In this document: positions 31,296-41,117 of the stretch, in pieces | Layout: each line of letters starts with the position of its first letter | Position numbering within the stretch: the first letter of the stretch is position 1 | Source of the DNA: an uncultured Prochlorococcus sp. | GTDB taxonomy: Bacteria; Cyanobacteriota; Cyanobacteriia; PCC-6307; Cyanobiaceae | Length of the DNA stretch: 61,274 bases | Reading direction: 5' to 3' | NCBI GenBank assembly: GCA_902576415.1 | Contig: CACGVZ010000005.1 | Span: 1 to 61,274, forward strand | Program-made: the position numbers and the translations under genes | Notes under the pieces: model-generated | What the model was told of the DNA's origin: nothing | What the model saw: the letters and a program-made list of their open reading frames with translations, nothing else | Database searches by the model: none

Positions 31296-32123
31296 TTGAC
31301 TGATTTTTTGGTAGCTGCATTGCAAATTACAAGTACTTCTAATGTTGAAGCAAATTTTGTTGAAGCAGAAGAACAAATTGAATTGGCTGCTAGAAGAGGC
31401 GCTGAATTAATAGGATTGCCTGAGAATTTTGCTTTTTTAGGAGAAGATGATGAAAAACTTAAATTGGCTTCTGAATTGTCAATGAAGTGTACAAATTTCC
31501 TGAAAACAATGGCTCAACGATATCAAGTGTTTCTTTTGGGAGGCGGATATCCTGTTCCTGCGGGTGATGATAGTCATACTTTAAATAGGTCAGCCCTCTA
31601 TGGAAAAGATGGCCAGGTTTTGGCAAAATATGACAAAATTCACTTGTTTGATGTTGATTTGCCAGACGGAAATTTATACAAGGAATCATCTACTATTTTA
31701 TCTGGTAAAGAATACCCCCCAATTGTAGATATCCCAGGTTTATGTAAAGTAGGTTTATCGATTTGTTATGATGTTAGGTTCCCTGAACTCTATAGATATT
31801 TGTCTTCTAATGGTGCAGAGTTAATTATGATTCCCGCAGCTTTTACAGCATTTACAGGAAAAGATCATTGGCAGATATTATTGCAAGCGCGGGCGATTGA
31901 GAACACAGCATATGTAGTTGCTCCAGCTCAAACCGGGATTCATTACGGCAGAAGGCAAAGTCATGGCCATGCAATGGTAATTGACCCATGGGGCACTGTT
32001 TTGTCTGATGCTGGAAAAACTCAGGGTGCCGCTATTGCTCCTGCAGATAAGCAAAGAGTAAAGAAAATTAGGGAGCAGATGCCTAGCCTTAAACATAGAA
32101 AAAACAAATTGTTTTCAAACTAA
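31296..32123 (+). CDS. Carbon-nitrogen hydrolase (Nit1/nitrilase superfamily)
   Basis: This 275-residue amidase of the nitrilase superfamily has the complete Glu-Lys-Cys triad: E43 (LPENFAFLG), K114 (KYDKIHLFDVD) and C157 (SICYDVRFPELYR). The sequence is close to the Nit1/Nit2 branch, whose members repair deaminated glutathione or hydrolyse omega-amides. The substrate here is not proven. It starts with TTG at 31296 behind a clear AGGAGA at about 31282, which supports this start. Its stop overlaps the amidase start by one base (TAATG). It lies in a forward run from comB to murI. Confidence 0.88.
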   Translation: MTDFLVAALQITSTSNVEANFVEAEEQIELAARRGAELIGLPENFAFLGEDDEKLKLASELSMKCTNFLKTMAQRYQVFLLGGGYPVPAGDDSHTLNRSALYGKDGQVLAKYDKIHLFDVDLPDGNLYKESSTILSGKEYPPIVDIPGLCKVGLSICYDVRFPELYRYLSSNGAELIMIPAAFTAFTGKDHWQILLQARAIENTAYVVAPAQTGIHYGRRQSHGHAMVIDPWGTVLSDAGKTQGAAIAPADKQRVKKIREQMPSLKHRKNKLFSN

Positions 32124-33203
32124 TGTCAAAGTTTTTAAATAATAAACTTTTTCGTTATTTTTCTATTTTTATATTTTTAAATTCCACTATCCTCCCAGTA
32201 AAGTCTTCTAGTGCTCTGGCAGCATGGGAAATAAAATCTAATGGGAATTTAGAATTAAGAACAAAATCTAATACAAATTTAAAAGCATACTTTCAGAAGG
32301 CTAACCAAATCTATGGTGATAGATTTTGGATAGATTTCCCCGGAGAATTAAAAAATCCCAGAACAATTAAAGGTAATGGTCCAATTAAAGAAATAAGGTT
32401 AGGTAAACCTAATAAGGGTAATACAAGACTAGTAATTGAATTTAAGAAAAAAACTTATTTGAGCCCTTTGAATTGGCGAATGATTGGGGTAGATGAAAAT
32501 AGATGGAGAATTAAACTATTTAATCCAAAATATTCATTTAAGAAGATAAGTGAAGGCTCAGTTAAACAAGGAATAAGAAACGTTAATGCAAATCAAAACT
32601 CACGTAATACGAAGAAAAGAGTGCCTGATTACTTGCAGTTGCCGAACGTTAAACAAAACAAATTTTCTGTCGTTATCGATCCAGGGCATGGTGGCCCTGA
32701 TCCGGGAGCAATAGGTATTGGTGGTTTAAGAGAAACAGATGTTGTACTAGAGGTTTCTGAAAGAGTTAAAAAGTTACTTTCTGAGAAAGGTGTCAAAGTA
32801 TGGCTAACTAGAAAAAATGAAGTTGATTTGGATTTGCCTCCAAGAGTTTACTTCGCAAACAGAAAGAATGCGGATATTTTTGTAAGCATTCATGCAAATG
32901 CCTCGAGAGGTAAAAGAAGGGACATCAATGGTTTAGAGACTTTTTACTATAGGGGGTGGAGAGGTAGATTACTCGCTAAAAGAATTCAAAAACAAATTCT
33001 AAAAGTGTCCCCCGGAAGTCCTGATCGAGGAGTTAAGCAAGGTAGGTTTTATGTGATAAAAAACACTAACATGCCTGCCGTTCTTGTGGAAATTGGTTTT
33101 TTTAACAGGAAAATTAGATGCAAGAAGATTAGAAAAAACTACTCATCGTAAAAGAATAGCTTATGCAATTGCAAAGGGCATTCTTGAATATCTTTCTAAG
33201 TAG
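32123..33203 (+). CDS. amiC: N-acetylmuramoyl-L-alanine amidase, interrupted by a one-base insertion near the 3' end
   Basis: This cell-wall amidase (Amidase_3) cuts between muramic acid and the peptide. A signal segment at residues 10-30 is followed by an AMIN-like domain. The catalytic domain starts near residue 180 with VVIDPGHGGPDPGAIG (zinc His), then RETDVVLEV (Glu) and SIHANAS (His). The uninterrupted frame stops at 33151. After VLVEIGF the frame is lost in a T7 run (33097-33103). Removing one T restores the family ending, with LTGKLDARRLEKT followed by AIAKGILEYLSK, and a TAG at 33201-33203. murI then begins at the next base, so the intended gene is 32123-33203 and about 359 residues. 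Confidence 0.85.
33097..33103 (+). other. T7 homopolymer that breaks the amiC frame
   Basis: Seven T bases stand where six would keep the amidase frame. Removing one restores the usual family end and joins the gene to murI at 33204. Confidence 0.8.
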
Positions 33204-33998
33204 GTGAAACTTAAAATAGGAATTTTTGATAGTGGGATAGGAGGTTTTACTATCCTTAATTCTTTACTGAAAACACGTAAAGATGTTGAAGTTTTTTATT
33301 TAGCTGATACTAAAAGGATCCCTTATGGAAATAAAAAATATAAAGAGGTAAGGTTAATTGCAAAAGAGATTTGTGCCTTTTTTCAAGATAAGAATTTGGA
33401 TGCACTTTTAATTGCTTGTAATACTACTAATGCATGTGCCCTTGATATTCTAGAAAATAACTTAAGTATTCCCTGTTTTGATCTTATAAATTCAGTATCT
33501 GAAACAGTAAATAAACAAATTATTGGTGTGTTGGCAACAAAAACAACAGTTAGATCTTCATATTACAAAAACGCTATAAGTGCTAAAAAGGATAATTTGA
33601 AAATATTTCAACAAGAATGTCCAGAATTTGTATCAGAAATTGAAAAAGAAAAGTTAAATTTTGATAAGTTAGATCATCTTTCAGATTTGTACCTTAGACC
33701 ACTTTTAAGCAAGAATATTGAAGAATTAATACTAGGATGTAGTCATTACCCTTTAATTTATGACTTTTTAAGAAAAAAAGTTGACTCTAATATAAAAATT
33801 ATTGATCCAGCGGAAGCTTTAATAAAAAAATTTAATGAATCTTTTACTAATTCAAAAAAAGACGGCTATGAAAGTCTTTCAAACGAAAATATTAAATTCT
33901 TTGTTACTTCAGAAAAAGATCAATTTTCCAAAAAAGTAAAATTTTGGCTTGAAATTAATAAAGAAATTAGGTTGGTTAACCTCCGAAGCATTGTTTGA
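33204..33998 (+). CDS. murI: Glutamate racemase
   Basis: MurI makes D-glutamate for peptidoglycan. The 264-residue protein starts with GTG at 33204, the base after the corrected amiC stop. It begins GIFDSGIGGFTILNSLL and holds both catalytic cysteines: the first in LLIACNTTNACAL near residue 73, the second in LGCSHYPLIYDFL near 178. The Asp-Ser of GIFDSG is the first family motif. It sits next to the amidase, so two wall genes are adjacent. The prenyltransferase gene follows after 27 bases. Confidence 0.95.
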   Translation: MKLKIGIFDSGIGGFTILNSLLKTRKDVEVFYLADTKRIPYGNKKYKEVRLIAKEICAFFQDKNLDALLIACNTTNACALDILENNLSIPCFDLINSVSETVNKQIIGVLATKTTVRSSYYKNAISAKKDNLKIFQQECPEFVSEIEKEKLNFDKLDHLSDLYLRPLLSKNIEELILGCSHYPLIYDFLRKKVDSNIKIIDPAEALIKKFNESFTNSKKDGYESLSNENIKFFVTSEKDQFSKKVKFWLEINKEIRLVNLRSIV

Positions 33999-34025
33999 TT
34001 CCTTAATATATAGGAGAGGGCAACA

Positions 34026-34997
34026 ATGAACACAGTAACAGAACTACTACAACCAGTTGAAAATGATCTTGACGATCTCATTCTTGAACTGAAAAATCTG
34101 ATTGGAGCTGGTCATCCAATTCTTCAAGCCGCAGCAGAGCATTTATTTAGTGCGGGGGGTAAAAGACTGAGACCAGGAATTGTTTTGTTGATTTCAAAAG
34201 CTATATCCCCTGAATTTGGTTTAAAAGATAAACATAAAAGACTTGCTGAAATTACTGAAATGATTCATACGGCATCACTAGTCCACGATGATGTTGTTGA
34301 TGAGGCTTCTACAAGACGAGGAGTAGATACTGTACATAGCAGATTTAATACTCGAGTAGCTGTATTGGCTGGTGACTTTCTATTCGCGCAAGCAAGTTGG
34401 CACTTAGCAAATCTTGATAATGTTAATGTAGTCAAATTGCTCAGTAGAGTAATAATGGATTTAGCAGAGGGTGAAATTAAACAGAATTTAAATAGATTCG
34501 ATTCGGCTCAATCTTTTTCCAAATACATAAATAAAAGTTACTGCAAAACTGCATCTTTAATTGCTAATAGTTGTAAAGCGGCCGGTGTTTTAAGTGATCT
34601 TAATGATGAAAAATTAAATGCGCTTTACGATTTTGGTAAAAATATTGGTCTTGCATTCCAAGTTGTTGATGACATACTTGATTTTACTGGTAACGATAAA
34701 CAACTTGGAAAACCTGCTGTGAGTGACCTTGCTAGTGGATATCTAACTGCACCAGTTTTGTACGCCTTAGAAGAGAATAAGAAGTTGTCTGTTCTCATAA
34801 ATAGAGAACTTGTTGAAAAAGATGATTTAGATCATGCTCTTAGTATTATCATGAATTCTAATGCCATTGAAAGTTCTAGAAAACTAGCTGAAAATTTTGC
34901 AATGCGCTCTAAAGAAGCTATAGCTTGGATTCCTGATTCAGAATATAAAAGGGCGTTAATTGAGCTACCTGAATTTGTTCTGGGTCGCATTTATTAG
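34026..34997 (+). CDS. sds: Long-chain trans-prenyl diphosphate synthase (solanesyl type)
   Basis: This 323-residue polyprenyl synthetase builds long isoprenoid chains; in cyanobacteria the solanesyl type supplies the tail of plastoquinone. The first aspartate-rich motif is HDDVVDEAS near residue 91 and the second is VVDDILDFTG near residue 214. The diphosphate-binding GGKRLRPG motif is near 46. Two positions before the first motif the family carries small residues for long chains (here SLVHDD), which suits a long product. A strong AGGAG at 34013-34017 precedes the ATG. Chain length is inferred from family resemblance. Confidence 0.88.
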   Translation: MNTVTELLQPVENDLDDLILELKNLIGAGHPILQAAAEHLFSAGGKRLRPGIVLLISKAISPEFGLKDKHKRLAEITEMIHTASLVHDDVVDEASTRRGVDTVHSRFNTRVAVLAGDFLFAQASWHLANLDNVNVVKLLSRVIMDLAEGEIKQNLNRFDSAQSFSKYINKSYCKTASLIANSCKAAGVLSDLNDEKLNALYDFGKNIGLAFQVVDDILDFTGNDKQLGKPAVSDLASGYLTAPVLYALEENKKLSVLINRELVEKDDLDHALSIIMNSNAIESSRKLAENFAMRSKEAIAWIPDSEYKRALIELPEFVLGRIY

Positions 34998-35091
34998 ATC
35001 TATTAAAATAAGTTTTTTCAGCTAAATTAATATTAAAATTTTTGAAAACATTAAATTTTTCGACTAAGTTTATTGAGCATAGATTTATTTA

Positions 35092-37074
35092 ATGGCATTA
35101 GATAAGAAAAATTCAATTAATAACATACTTGAAGAAAAGAGAATTTTCCCTCCATCAAAAAAGTTTGCAGAAAACTCAAATATTAGTACTCAAGAAGAAT
35201 TACTAAGTCTAAAAAAACAGGCATCAGATAATCCTACTAAATTTTGGGAATCTTTTGCAAAATCTGAATTAGATTGGTTCGAGCCATTTCAAACTGTACT
35301 AGATAGCGATAATGCACCCTTTTTTAAGTGGTTTAAAGAAGGGAAACTCAATATTACATTCAACTGCTTAGATAGACATATAAAGAGAGGTCTTGGAGAG
35401 AAAACTGCACTTATATGGGAAGGTGAACCCGGTGATAGCAAAAAATATACTTATAAAGAACTGCTAAAAGAAGTATGCAAAGCAGCTAATGGATTAAAAA
35501 TGATTGGAGTAAAAAAAGGAGATTTGGTATGTATTTATATGCCAATGATTCCTGAGGCAATGTTTGCGATGTTAGCTTGTGCCAGAATTGGGGCCACGCA
35601 TTCAGTTGTCTTTGGGGGGTTTTCTTCAGAAGCTTTAAAAGATAGATTAATTGATGGAAATGCAAGATTTATTATTACTGCGGATGGTGGTTTTAGAAAA
35701 GATAAGGTGATTGAGCTTAAGAGAGCAGTTGATGCCGCAATTGAGAGTGGGGCAGATAAAGTTGTTGAAAAAGTAATTGTTGTTCAAAGAACTAAAAAAA
35801 ATATTTCTATGGTTGATGATAGAGATTTTTGGTGGCACGAATTATTTAAAGATCAAAAAGATGAGTGTGAACCGGAAATAATGAATAGCGAAGATAGACT
35901 TTTTATTCTTTATACCTCAGGCTCTACTGGAAAACCTAAAGGTGTAGTTCATACTACAGGAGGTTATAATCTTTGGTCCCATTTGACATTTAAATGGATT
36001 TTTGATTTAAAAGATGACGATATTTACTGGTGTACTGCTGATGTTGGTTGGATTACTGGCCACAGTTATATAGTTTATGGGCCTCTATCTAATGGGGCTA
36101 CAACATTAATGTTTGAGGGAGTGCCAAGGCCTACTAATTTAGGTGCTTTTTGGGAAATTGTTCAGAAATATAAGGTTTCCATTTTTTATACTGCACCAAC
36201 TGCGATAAGAGCATTTATGAAGTCTGGGCGTGAAATCCCTGATAATTATAATTTGGAGAGTCTCAGGCTATTGGGTACTGTTGGAGAACCAATTAATCCT
36301 GAAGCTTGGATGTGGTACAGAGATGTTATTGGTAAGAATAAATGTCCCATAGTAGATACTTGGTGGCAAACTGAAACAGGAGGCGTAATGATAAGTCCTT
36401 TGCCTGGAGTTGTTCCGACAAAGCCGGGATCGGCTACTTTACCTCTGCCAGGAATCGAAGTTGAAATCGTCGATAAGAATGGAGATAAGGTTAAGGATAA
36501 CGACGGTGGCTATTTAATTATTAAGAAACCATGGCCAGGAATGATGAGAACAATTCACGGAAACTCAGAGAGATATTTGGAGAGTTATTGGGAATATATT
36601 TCCTTTAAAGGAGAAAAAAATGTTTATTTTGCCGGAGATGGAGCACGCATTGATGAAGATGGATATATATGGATTATGGGAAGAGTTGATGATGTTATAA
36701 ATGTTTCAGGACATCGTTTGGGAACAATGGAAATAGAATCTGCTTTGGTAAGTCACAAATCAGTTGCAGAGTCTGCAGTCGTTGGTAGAAAAGATGATTT
36801 AAAAGGTGAAGTTATAGTTGCTTTTGTCTCTCTAGAGAAAGAAGTGAAAAGTTCTTCAGAATTAGTAGAGAATTTAAAGAAACATGTTGTTAATGAAATT
36901 GGAATTATCGCAAAGCCTGAAAAAATTATAATTTCTGAATCTCTTCCCAAAACACGTAGTGGAAAAATTATGAGGCGAATTTTAAGATCTTTGGCTGCTG
37001 GAGAAAAAATTAGTGGTGATATAAGTACTCTTGAAGATAGTTCTGTTTTAGAAAAACTTAAAGAATTATCCTAA
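35092..37074 (+). CDS. acs: Acetyl-CoA synthetase (AMP-forming)
   Basis: Acs activates acetate to acetyl-CoA. The 660-residue protein is normal in length. The AMP-binding motif is [19 protein letters not shown] near residue 275 and the WWQTETGG motif is near 424. The hinge region is [20 protein letters not shown] near 530. The carboxy-terminal catalytic Lys lies in [11 protein letters not shown] near 622; in other bacteria acetylation of this Lys switches the enzyme off. It is followed by a convergent gene that overlaps its last four bases. It is likely transcribed on its own after a 94-base gap. Confidence 0.95.
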   Translation: MALDKKNSINNILEEKRIFPPSKKFAENSNISTQEELLSLKKQASDNPTKFWESFAKSELDWFEPFQTVLDSDNAPFFKWFKEGKLNITFNCLDRHIKRGLGEKTALIWEGEPGDSKKYTYKELLKEVCKAANGLKMIGVKKGDLVCIYMPMIPEAMFAMLACARIGATHSVVFGGFSSEALKDRLIDGNARFIITADGGFRKDKVIELKRAVDAAIESGADKVVEKVIVVQRTKKNISMVDDRDFWWHELFKDQKDECEPEIMNSEDRLFILYTSGSTGKPKGVVHTTGGYNLWSHLTFKWIFDLKDDDIYWCTADVGWITGHSYIVYGPLSNGATTLMFEGVPRPTNLGAFWEIVQKYKVSIFYTAPTAIRAFMKSGREIPDNYNLESLRLLGTVGEPINPEAWMWYRDVIGKNKCPIVDTWWQTETGGVMISPLPGVVPTKPGSATLPLPGIEVEIVDKNGDKVKDNDGGYLIIKKPWPGMMRTIHGNSERYLESYWEYISFKGEKNVYFAGDGARIDEDGYIWIMGRVDDVINVSGHRLGTMEIESALVSHKSVAESAVVGRKDDLKGEVIVAFVSLEKEVKSSSELVENLKKHVVNEIGIIAKPEKIIISESLPKTRSGKIMRRILRSLAAGEKISGDISTLEDSSVLEKLKELS

Positions 37075-37793
37075 TTAGATTCATCAATCAAATTGGAAAT
37101 CTTTTTTATAGTATTTCTTTTGAATTCATCATCGGCCCAGTCTCCCAAAAAACTTTCTCTTAATCCTGCGCTTGCGATTATAGTGTGTGTACCTTTTAAA
37201 ATTACTCCCTTAGAATTATCTTCTTTTCTTGCTTTCAGACAAGAAAATAATTTATCTGTTTGATCTAATTCGTCTGAGTTGAATTTTATAAGGAAGTTAT
37301 TTTTTTGATTGTATGTTTTTTTAATCAATTGTAAAGTTCTTTCAGGGCTTGGGCTGAATTCACTATTGAATTCTAATTTTTGAGAAATTTGTTTCAATAA
37401 TGGAATTGACTTGTTAGCACTGAAGTTATTAAAACTAATTGATATGAATTTTTCGCAATTTCTTCCACCATCTGGGGAAATTAGATGAAGTTTACAACCT
37501 AGGCTATGACCAATTCTTATTGAAGGAATTGATGCTCCTATTCTCTTGGATAAAGATATTCGGCAATTTTTAAAATCCCTCCATGCTTTAATAGCAAGTT
37601 GTTGGTGATCAAATTGTGGAGTGTATTTATATGCGTGTACTGCATAGTTTTTTTTAATTAAACTCTCTATGAATCTTCTATAAGTTAAATCTGGTTTAGA
37701 AGCCAAATAACTTCCACCTATAAACTCTACAATTTTTTTTGGATTTGAAGGCCAATAACAATAATTGTTAAATTGATATTTTGTAAAAGTCAT
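37071..37793 (-). CDS. DUF1350 alpha/beta-hydrolase-like protein
   Basis: This 240-residue protein belongs to DUF1350, found in cyanobacteria and plastids. It starts [18 protein letters not shown], then [20 protein letters not shown], which is typical for the family. A nucleophile-elbow-like GHSLG sits at residues 95-99, with Ser97 as a possible catalytic residue. I do not see a clear acid/His partner. It overlaps the end of acs by four bases in the convergent orientation and is divergent from the exonuclease gene, with a 117-base gap. Function is unknown. Confidence 0.82.
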   Translation of the reverse strand: MTFTKYQFNNYCYWPSNPKKIVEFIGGSYLASKPDLTYRRFIESLIKKNYAVHAYKYTPQFDHQQLAIKAWRDFKNCRISLSKRIGASIPSIRIGHSLGCKLHLISPDGGRNCEKFISISFNNFSANKSIPLLKQISQKLEFNSEFSPSPERTLQLIKKTYNQKNNFLIKFNSDELDQTDKLFSCLKARKEDNSKGVILKGTHTIIASAGLRESFLGDWADDEFKRNTIKKISNLIDESN

Positions 37794-37910
37794 CTTTCAT
37801 AAACTAAGAATCTTTCAAAATTATTTTCTAATCATTTTTTCTTTATTTATATTAATTTAAGGGAAATTTTTATTAAATGCGTCAAGATAAATGAAAGTGT
37901 TTTCAGCTAA

Positions 37911-38690
37911 TTGGAACTAATTAACAAAAAAGAATTAAATCAGTTGGATTTTCTTCAGGGCAAAATTAATAGTAACCCATCAAAAAAAAGTGATAATTAT
38001 CAAAATAAGAAAATTGAAAAAATTTTAATTCTTGATACTGAAACAACAGGTTTAGATGTAAATAAAGATGAAGTGATAGAGATAGGATGTATTTTGTTTG
38101 ATGTTTCTTTCAAATGTGTACTATCACAGGCCTCATTTTTATTTCCGGTTAATAATAATGAAGCCGAACATGTGAATGGTATATCTGCAGAAGTAACTAA
38201 TATCTCTCAACCATGGGAAGATGGATTGAATTTCTTCTTAAAACTTGTTGACTGTTCGGATTTCATTGTTGCTCATAATGTAGAGTTCGATAAGAAATGG
38301 TTTGGTAAAGGGAGATTGCCAAAACTTAATAAAAAATGGATATGTACTTTAGAGGATATCAATTGGTCTTTTCAAAAATCACTCAAGAATAGACCTTCAG
38401 TAACTGATCTAGCTTTATCTTTTTCAATACCAGTTTGGAATTTACATAGAGCTTTGTCTGACTGTTTTTATTTATCTGAGGTCTTCAAAAAATGCGATAA
38501 TTTAGAAGAAGTTTTGCTTAAAGCTACTGAGCCGCGGTTTTTATACAAGGCCTTAGTTAGTTACGAAGACAGATCTTTAGCTAAAAATGCTGGGTTCAGA
38601 TGGAATAATCCTGTTCAAGGAGCTTGGGCAAGGAAATTAACTACTGATGAGGCAAAAAATCTTGATTTTAGAGTAGAGATTTTGAATTAA
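37911..38690 (+). CDS. DEDDh 3'-5' exonuclease (DNA polymerase III epsilon-like)
   Basis: This 259-residue protein contains an exonuclease domain like the proofreading epsilon subunit. Exo I is LILDTETTGLDVNKDEVIEIG (Asp42 and Glu44). Exo II is FIVAHNVEFDKKW near 122. Exo III is the HRALSDCFYLSEVF segment near 183, with the His and Asp of the DEDDh type. The carboxy-terminal 40 residues hold a motif common in such cyanobacterial proteins (AKNAGFRWNNPVQGAWARKL). I chose TTG 37911; no ATG is better placed. It could be a repair nuclease rather than the main DnaQ; no polymerase gene is nearby. Confidence 0.85.
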   Translation: MELINKKELNQLDFLQGKINSNPSKKSDNYQNKKIEKILILDTETTGLDVNKDEVIEIGCILFDVSFKCVLSQASFLFPVNNNEAEHVNGISAEVTNISQPWEDGLNFFLKLVDCSDFIVAHNVEFDKKWFGKGRLPKLNKKWICTLEDINWSFQKSLKNRPSVTDLALSFSIPVWNLHRALSDCFYLSEVFKKCDNLEEVLLKATEPRFLYKALVSYEDRSLAKNAGFRWNNPVQGAWARKLTTDEAKNLDFRVEILN

Positions 38691-38719
38691 TATTTAATAA
38701 ATTTTTGACTAAAAAATAT

Positions 38720-39142
38720 TTAGTGCATTTTACAAGGCATCCATTTATTACCCATTTTATGAGCTCCAATACATCCATATTTTGAGGCAGCCTGTTCAGC
38801 TTCTTCTTTAGTATTGAATAAATCTGACACCATATTTTTCTTATTAGAATTTGAAAAATGTTTGGAATGATTATGGTGATTATTTTGAGAATTAGGTGAA
38901 TACTCCCATATCCCCATAGTAGTTACTCCCGCAGAGATAATTCCCATCCCAACTACTGATAAATTCACAATCCCCATTGCTACTGCACCAAAAGAAAATA
39001 CACCCATTGGAACTACTCCAATACTTATAACTCCCATTGGCACTATTCCTACTGAAACTATACCAAGGGGTGCTATTCCAAAAGCAATTTTTTTTGGTTT
39101 TGTACCGCAATGCAGATTCTCTTTATTTTTATTAATTTCCAA
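38720..39142 (-). CDS. Gly-containing hydrophobic decapeptide-repeat protein with a Cys-rich tail
   Basis: This 140-residue protein is unlike its neighbours. Residues 19-77 hold six near-identical hydrophobic units, mostly ten residues long and ending in Met-Gly or Leu-Gly (IVSVGIVPMG, VISIGVVPMG, VFSFGAVAMG and so on). They are followed by a His/Asn-rich linker (NSQNNHHNHSKH). A tail near 109-140 (FNTKEEAEQAASKYGCIGAH, then KMGNKWMPCKMH) resembles the DUF3721 motif of marine cyanobacteria. The start is TTG at 39142 and no ATG is suitable. The repeats suggest a membrane-embedded or solenoid structure, but no known function fits. It is divergent from hisS. Confidence 0.75.
   Translation of the reverse strand: MEINKNKENLHCGTKPKKIAFGIAPLGIVSVGIVPMGVISIGVVPMGVFSFGAVAMGIVNLSVVGMGIISAGVTTMGIWEYSPNSQNNHHNHSKHFSNSNKKNMVSDLFNTKEEAEQAASKYGCIGAHKMGNKWMPCKMH
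38912..39088 (-). repeat. Six 30-base tandem units encoding decapeptide repeats
   Basis: The coding region contains six consecutive imperfect units of about 30 bases. They encode [IV]-x-x-x-G-x-x-x-[ML]-G. The phase stays constant and third positions vary more than the Gly and Met codons, so selection acts on the peptide. The sixth unit leads straight into the His/Asn-rich linker. No similar DNA repeat was seen elsewhere in the window. Confidence 0.85.
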
Positions 39143-39240
39143 TAGTTTTGCTAAATGTTAAATTAAAATTGTCCCACAAAACATCTAATTAAAGATTAAT
39201 TTCTACTTGTATTAAAAATTTTGAATTATTTTCTAGAACC

Positions 39241-40525
39241 TTGAATAAATTAAAAAATCTTAGAGGAACGGTAGATTTACTGCCTGATCAATTAATAAAG
39301 TGGCAAAACGTTGAGAAAATTGTATTAGAGCAGCTTGCAAGAGCATCTATTAATGAAATAAGAACGCCAATACTCGAAATGACCGAATTATTTATAAGAG
39401 GAATTGGTGAAGGAACAGATGTTGTCAGTAAGGAAATGTATACATTTATTGATAGAGGGGATAGATCTTGCACTCTTAGGCCTGAAGGAACCGCTTCCGT
39501 TGCGCGAGCGTTAATACAAAATGGAATGTTGTCTAATCATCCTCTCCAAAAACTTTGGTACATGGGGCCTATGTTTCGATATGAAAGACCTCAAGCAGGA
39601 AGGCAAAGACAATTTCATCAGTTAGGTGTTGAGTTTATAGGATACGATTCAGTTAGAAGTGATGTTGAAATTATTGCTTTAGCTTGGGATATCTTAGGTA
39701 AATTAGGAATAAAAGAACTTAATCTTGAAATAAATACTTTGGGAGATCTTAATGATAGATTAAATTTTCAAAAATCTTTTTTAAAATGGTTAGAAATAAA
39801 TAAAAATTCTTTAGATTTAGATTCTCAGAACAGGATTACTAAAAATCCCTTGAGGATTTTGGACTCCAAGAATATTCAAACACAAAAAGCTCTAGAGAAT
39901 GCTCCAAGATTATTTAATTTCTTATCTGAAGACAGTCATAAAAGATATTCAAACTTAAAAAAACATTTAGAGGTTTTAAAAATACCTTATGTGGAAAATT
40001 TTAATCTTGTCAGGGGTTTAGATTACTACACCCATACAGCTTTTGAAATAACTAGTGGGGCTCTAGGCTCCCAAGCTACAGTTTGCGGAGGAGGAAGATA
40101 CGATGATTTAATAAAACAAATGGGGGGGGGCAAGTACCCCCGCAATTGGGTTCGCTATTGGTCTAGAAAGATTAATTTTACTCGCAGGAAAAGAGTTTGA
40201 AATCCCTAGAAATACTGATATATATATCATTAATCAAGGTTTAATTGCTGAATCATTAGCAATGGATTTATCTAGAAAATTAAGAAATTATGATTTGTTA
40301 GTTGAGTTAGATTTAAGTGGAGCCTCATTCTCTAAACAATTTAAAAAGGCAAATAAACTTAAATCTAAAAGTATTATTGTTATTGGTGATGATGAGGCAG
40401 TTAATGGAGAATTTAGCATAAGGCTCTTTGATCAATCAGGAGATGGGAATGAAGAAGAGGTAATATCTTTTGATAATGATATTAAATTAGAAAAGTGGAT
40501 AAACAATAACTTACTTGTAAAGTGA
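39241..40525 (+). CDS. hisS: Histidyl-tRNA synthetase, interrupted by a one-base insertion
   Basis: HisRS charges tRNA-His and is an essential class II synthetase. The first part begins with [10 protein letters not shown] at the TTG start 39241. It continues through the motif-2 region ([20 protein letters not shown]) and [12 protein letters not shown] and ends at 40200. The second part, with motif 3 ([12 protein letters not shown]) and the anticodon-binding domain, is in another frame to 40525. The frame changes in a G9 run (40122-40130). Eight Gs would give [14 protein letters not shown], exactly the family sequence, and a 427-residue protein. The extra G therefore is most likely an error or a slippage site, not a true loss. 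Confidence 0.9.
40122..40130 (+). other. G9 homopolymer that breaks the hisS frame
   Basis: Nine G bases stand where eight would restore the HisRS motif-3 sequence. A G9 run is striking in such an AT-rich genome. Confidence 0.85.
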
Positions 40526-40821
40526 TGTTCTTGAAATTAGTGATAATTTTTGCTTTCATAATTATTTTTTTAAATTTGAGAAATTTTCTTAAATTAAATA
40601 AAAAACAAAAAGTTTTTAAGTCTAAAAAAATAACAGCCTTCAATAAGAAGAACCTTAATAATTGGATGAATTTAACTAAAAAAGAAAGATATAACTTATC
40701 AAAACAAGATTCTTTTAACTATATGGATAGAAGAAAACTTTTATTAGAAGAAATTAGAAAAGAATATAAAAAAATATCTAGAGAAAATTTTGAGGGGGAC
40801 ATTAAGAAAAAAAAATTATGA
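40525..40821 (+). CDS. Small basic membrane-anchored hypothetical protein
   Basis: This is a protein of about 98 residues with one amino-terminal membrane segment (LKLVIIFAFIIIFLNL). A strongly basic, Lys/Asn-rich helical tail follows (FNKKNLNNWMNLTKKERY), probably on the cytoplasmic side. It starts at ATG 40525, which overlaps the hisS stop (TGATG); GTG 40522 is an alternative giving 99 residues. It resembles other small marine cyanobacterial proteins but I cannot name a family. It overlaps the next gene by four bases, so hisS and the two small genes are probably translated from one message. Confidence 0.65.
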   Translation: MFLKLVIIFAFIIIFLNLRNFLKLNKKQKVFKSKKITAFNKKNLNNWMNLTKKERYNLSKQDSFNYMDRRKLLLEEIRKEYKKISRENFEGDIKKKKL

Positions 40822-41117
40822 AAAATTACTGGACTTCTAGTAAACCGATTAATGGATTAAGACATTTTGTTTTGGTAAATGAGACTAAAGAAAAAGGAAA
40901 TATTTTTTTTTTGATGGTTTCTGTACTTGATTCTGAGATTAATTTAAGAGCTACTTACGAAGAATTAATAAATAGTGGAAATTGGTATGAGGGATGGATC
41001 AATCTTCCAAAGCATCAATCTATCACTGAAGAATATTTTGTCTATAAATCCATCAAGAAAGAGAAAGGTATTGATGAGATATTCATAAATCAAGATTCTT
41101 TATTTAACATTTCTTAA
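40818..41117 (+). CDS. Small Trp-containing protein, DUF2389/TIGR02450-like
   Basis: This 99-residue protein has the outline of the short Trp-containing TIGR02450-type family: YWTSSKPINGLRHFVLV at the start, then a segment like MVSVLDSEINLRATYEEL, then NSGNWYEGWINLP. These blocks are conserved in cyanobacteria and some gamma-proteobacteria, where the function is unknown. It begins with ATG at 40818 in an ATGA overlap with the upstream gene. It has no membrane segment. I am moderately sure of the family and have no function to offer. Confidence 0.68.
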   Translation: MKNYWTSSKPINGLRHFVLVNETKEKGNIFFLMVSVLDSEINLRATYEELINSGNWYEGWINLPKHQSITEEYFVYKSIKKEKGIDEIFINQDSLFNIS

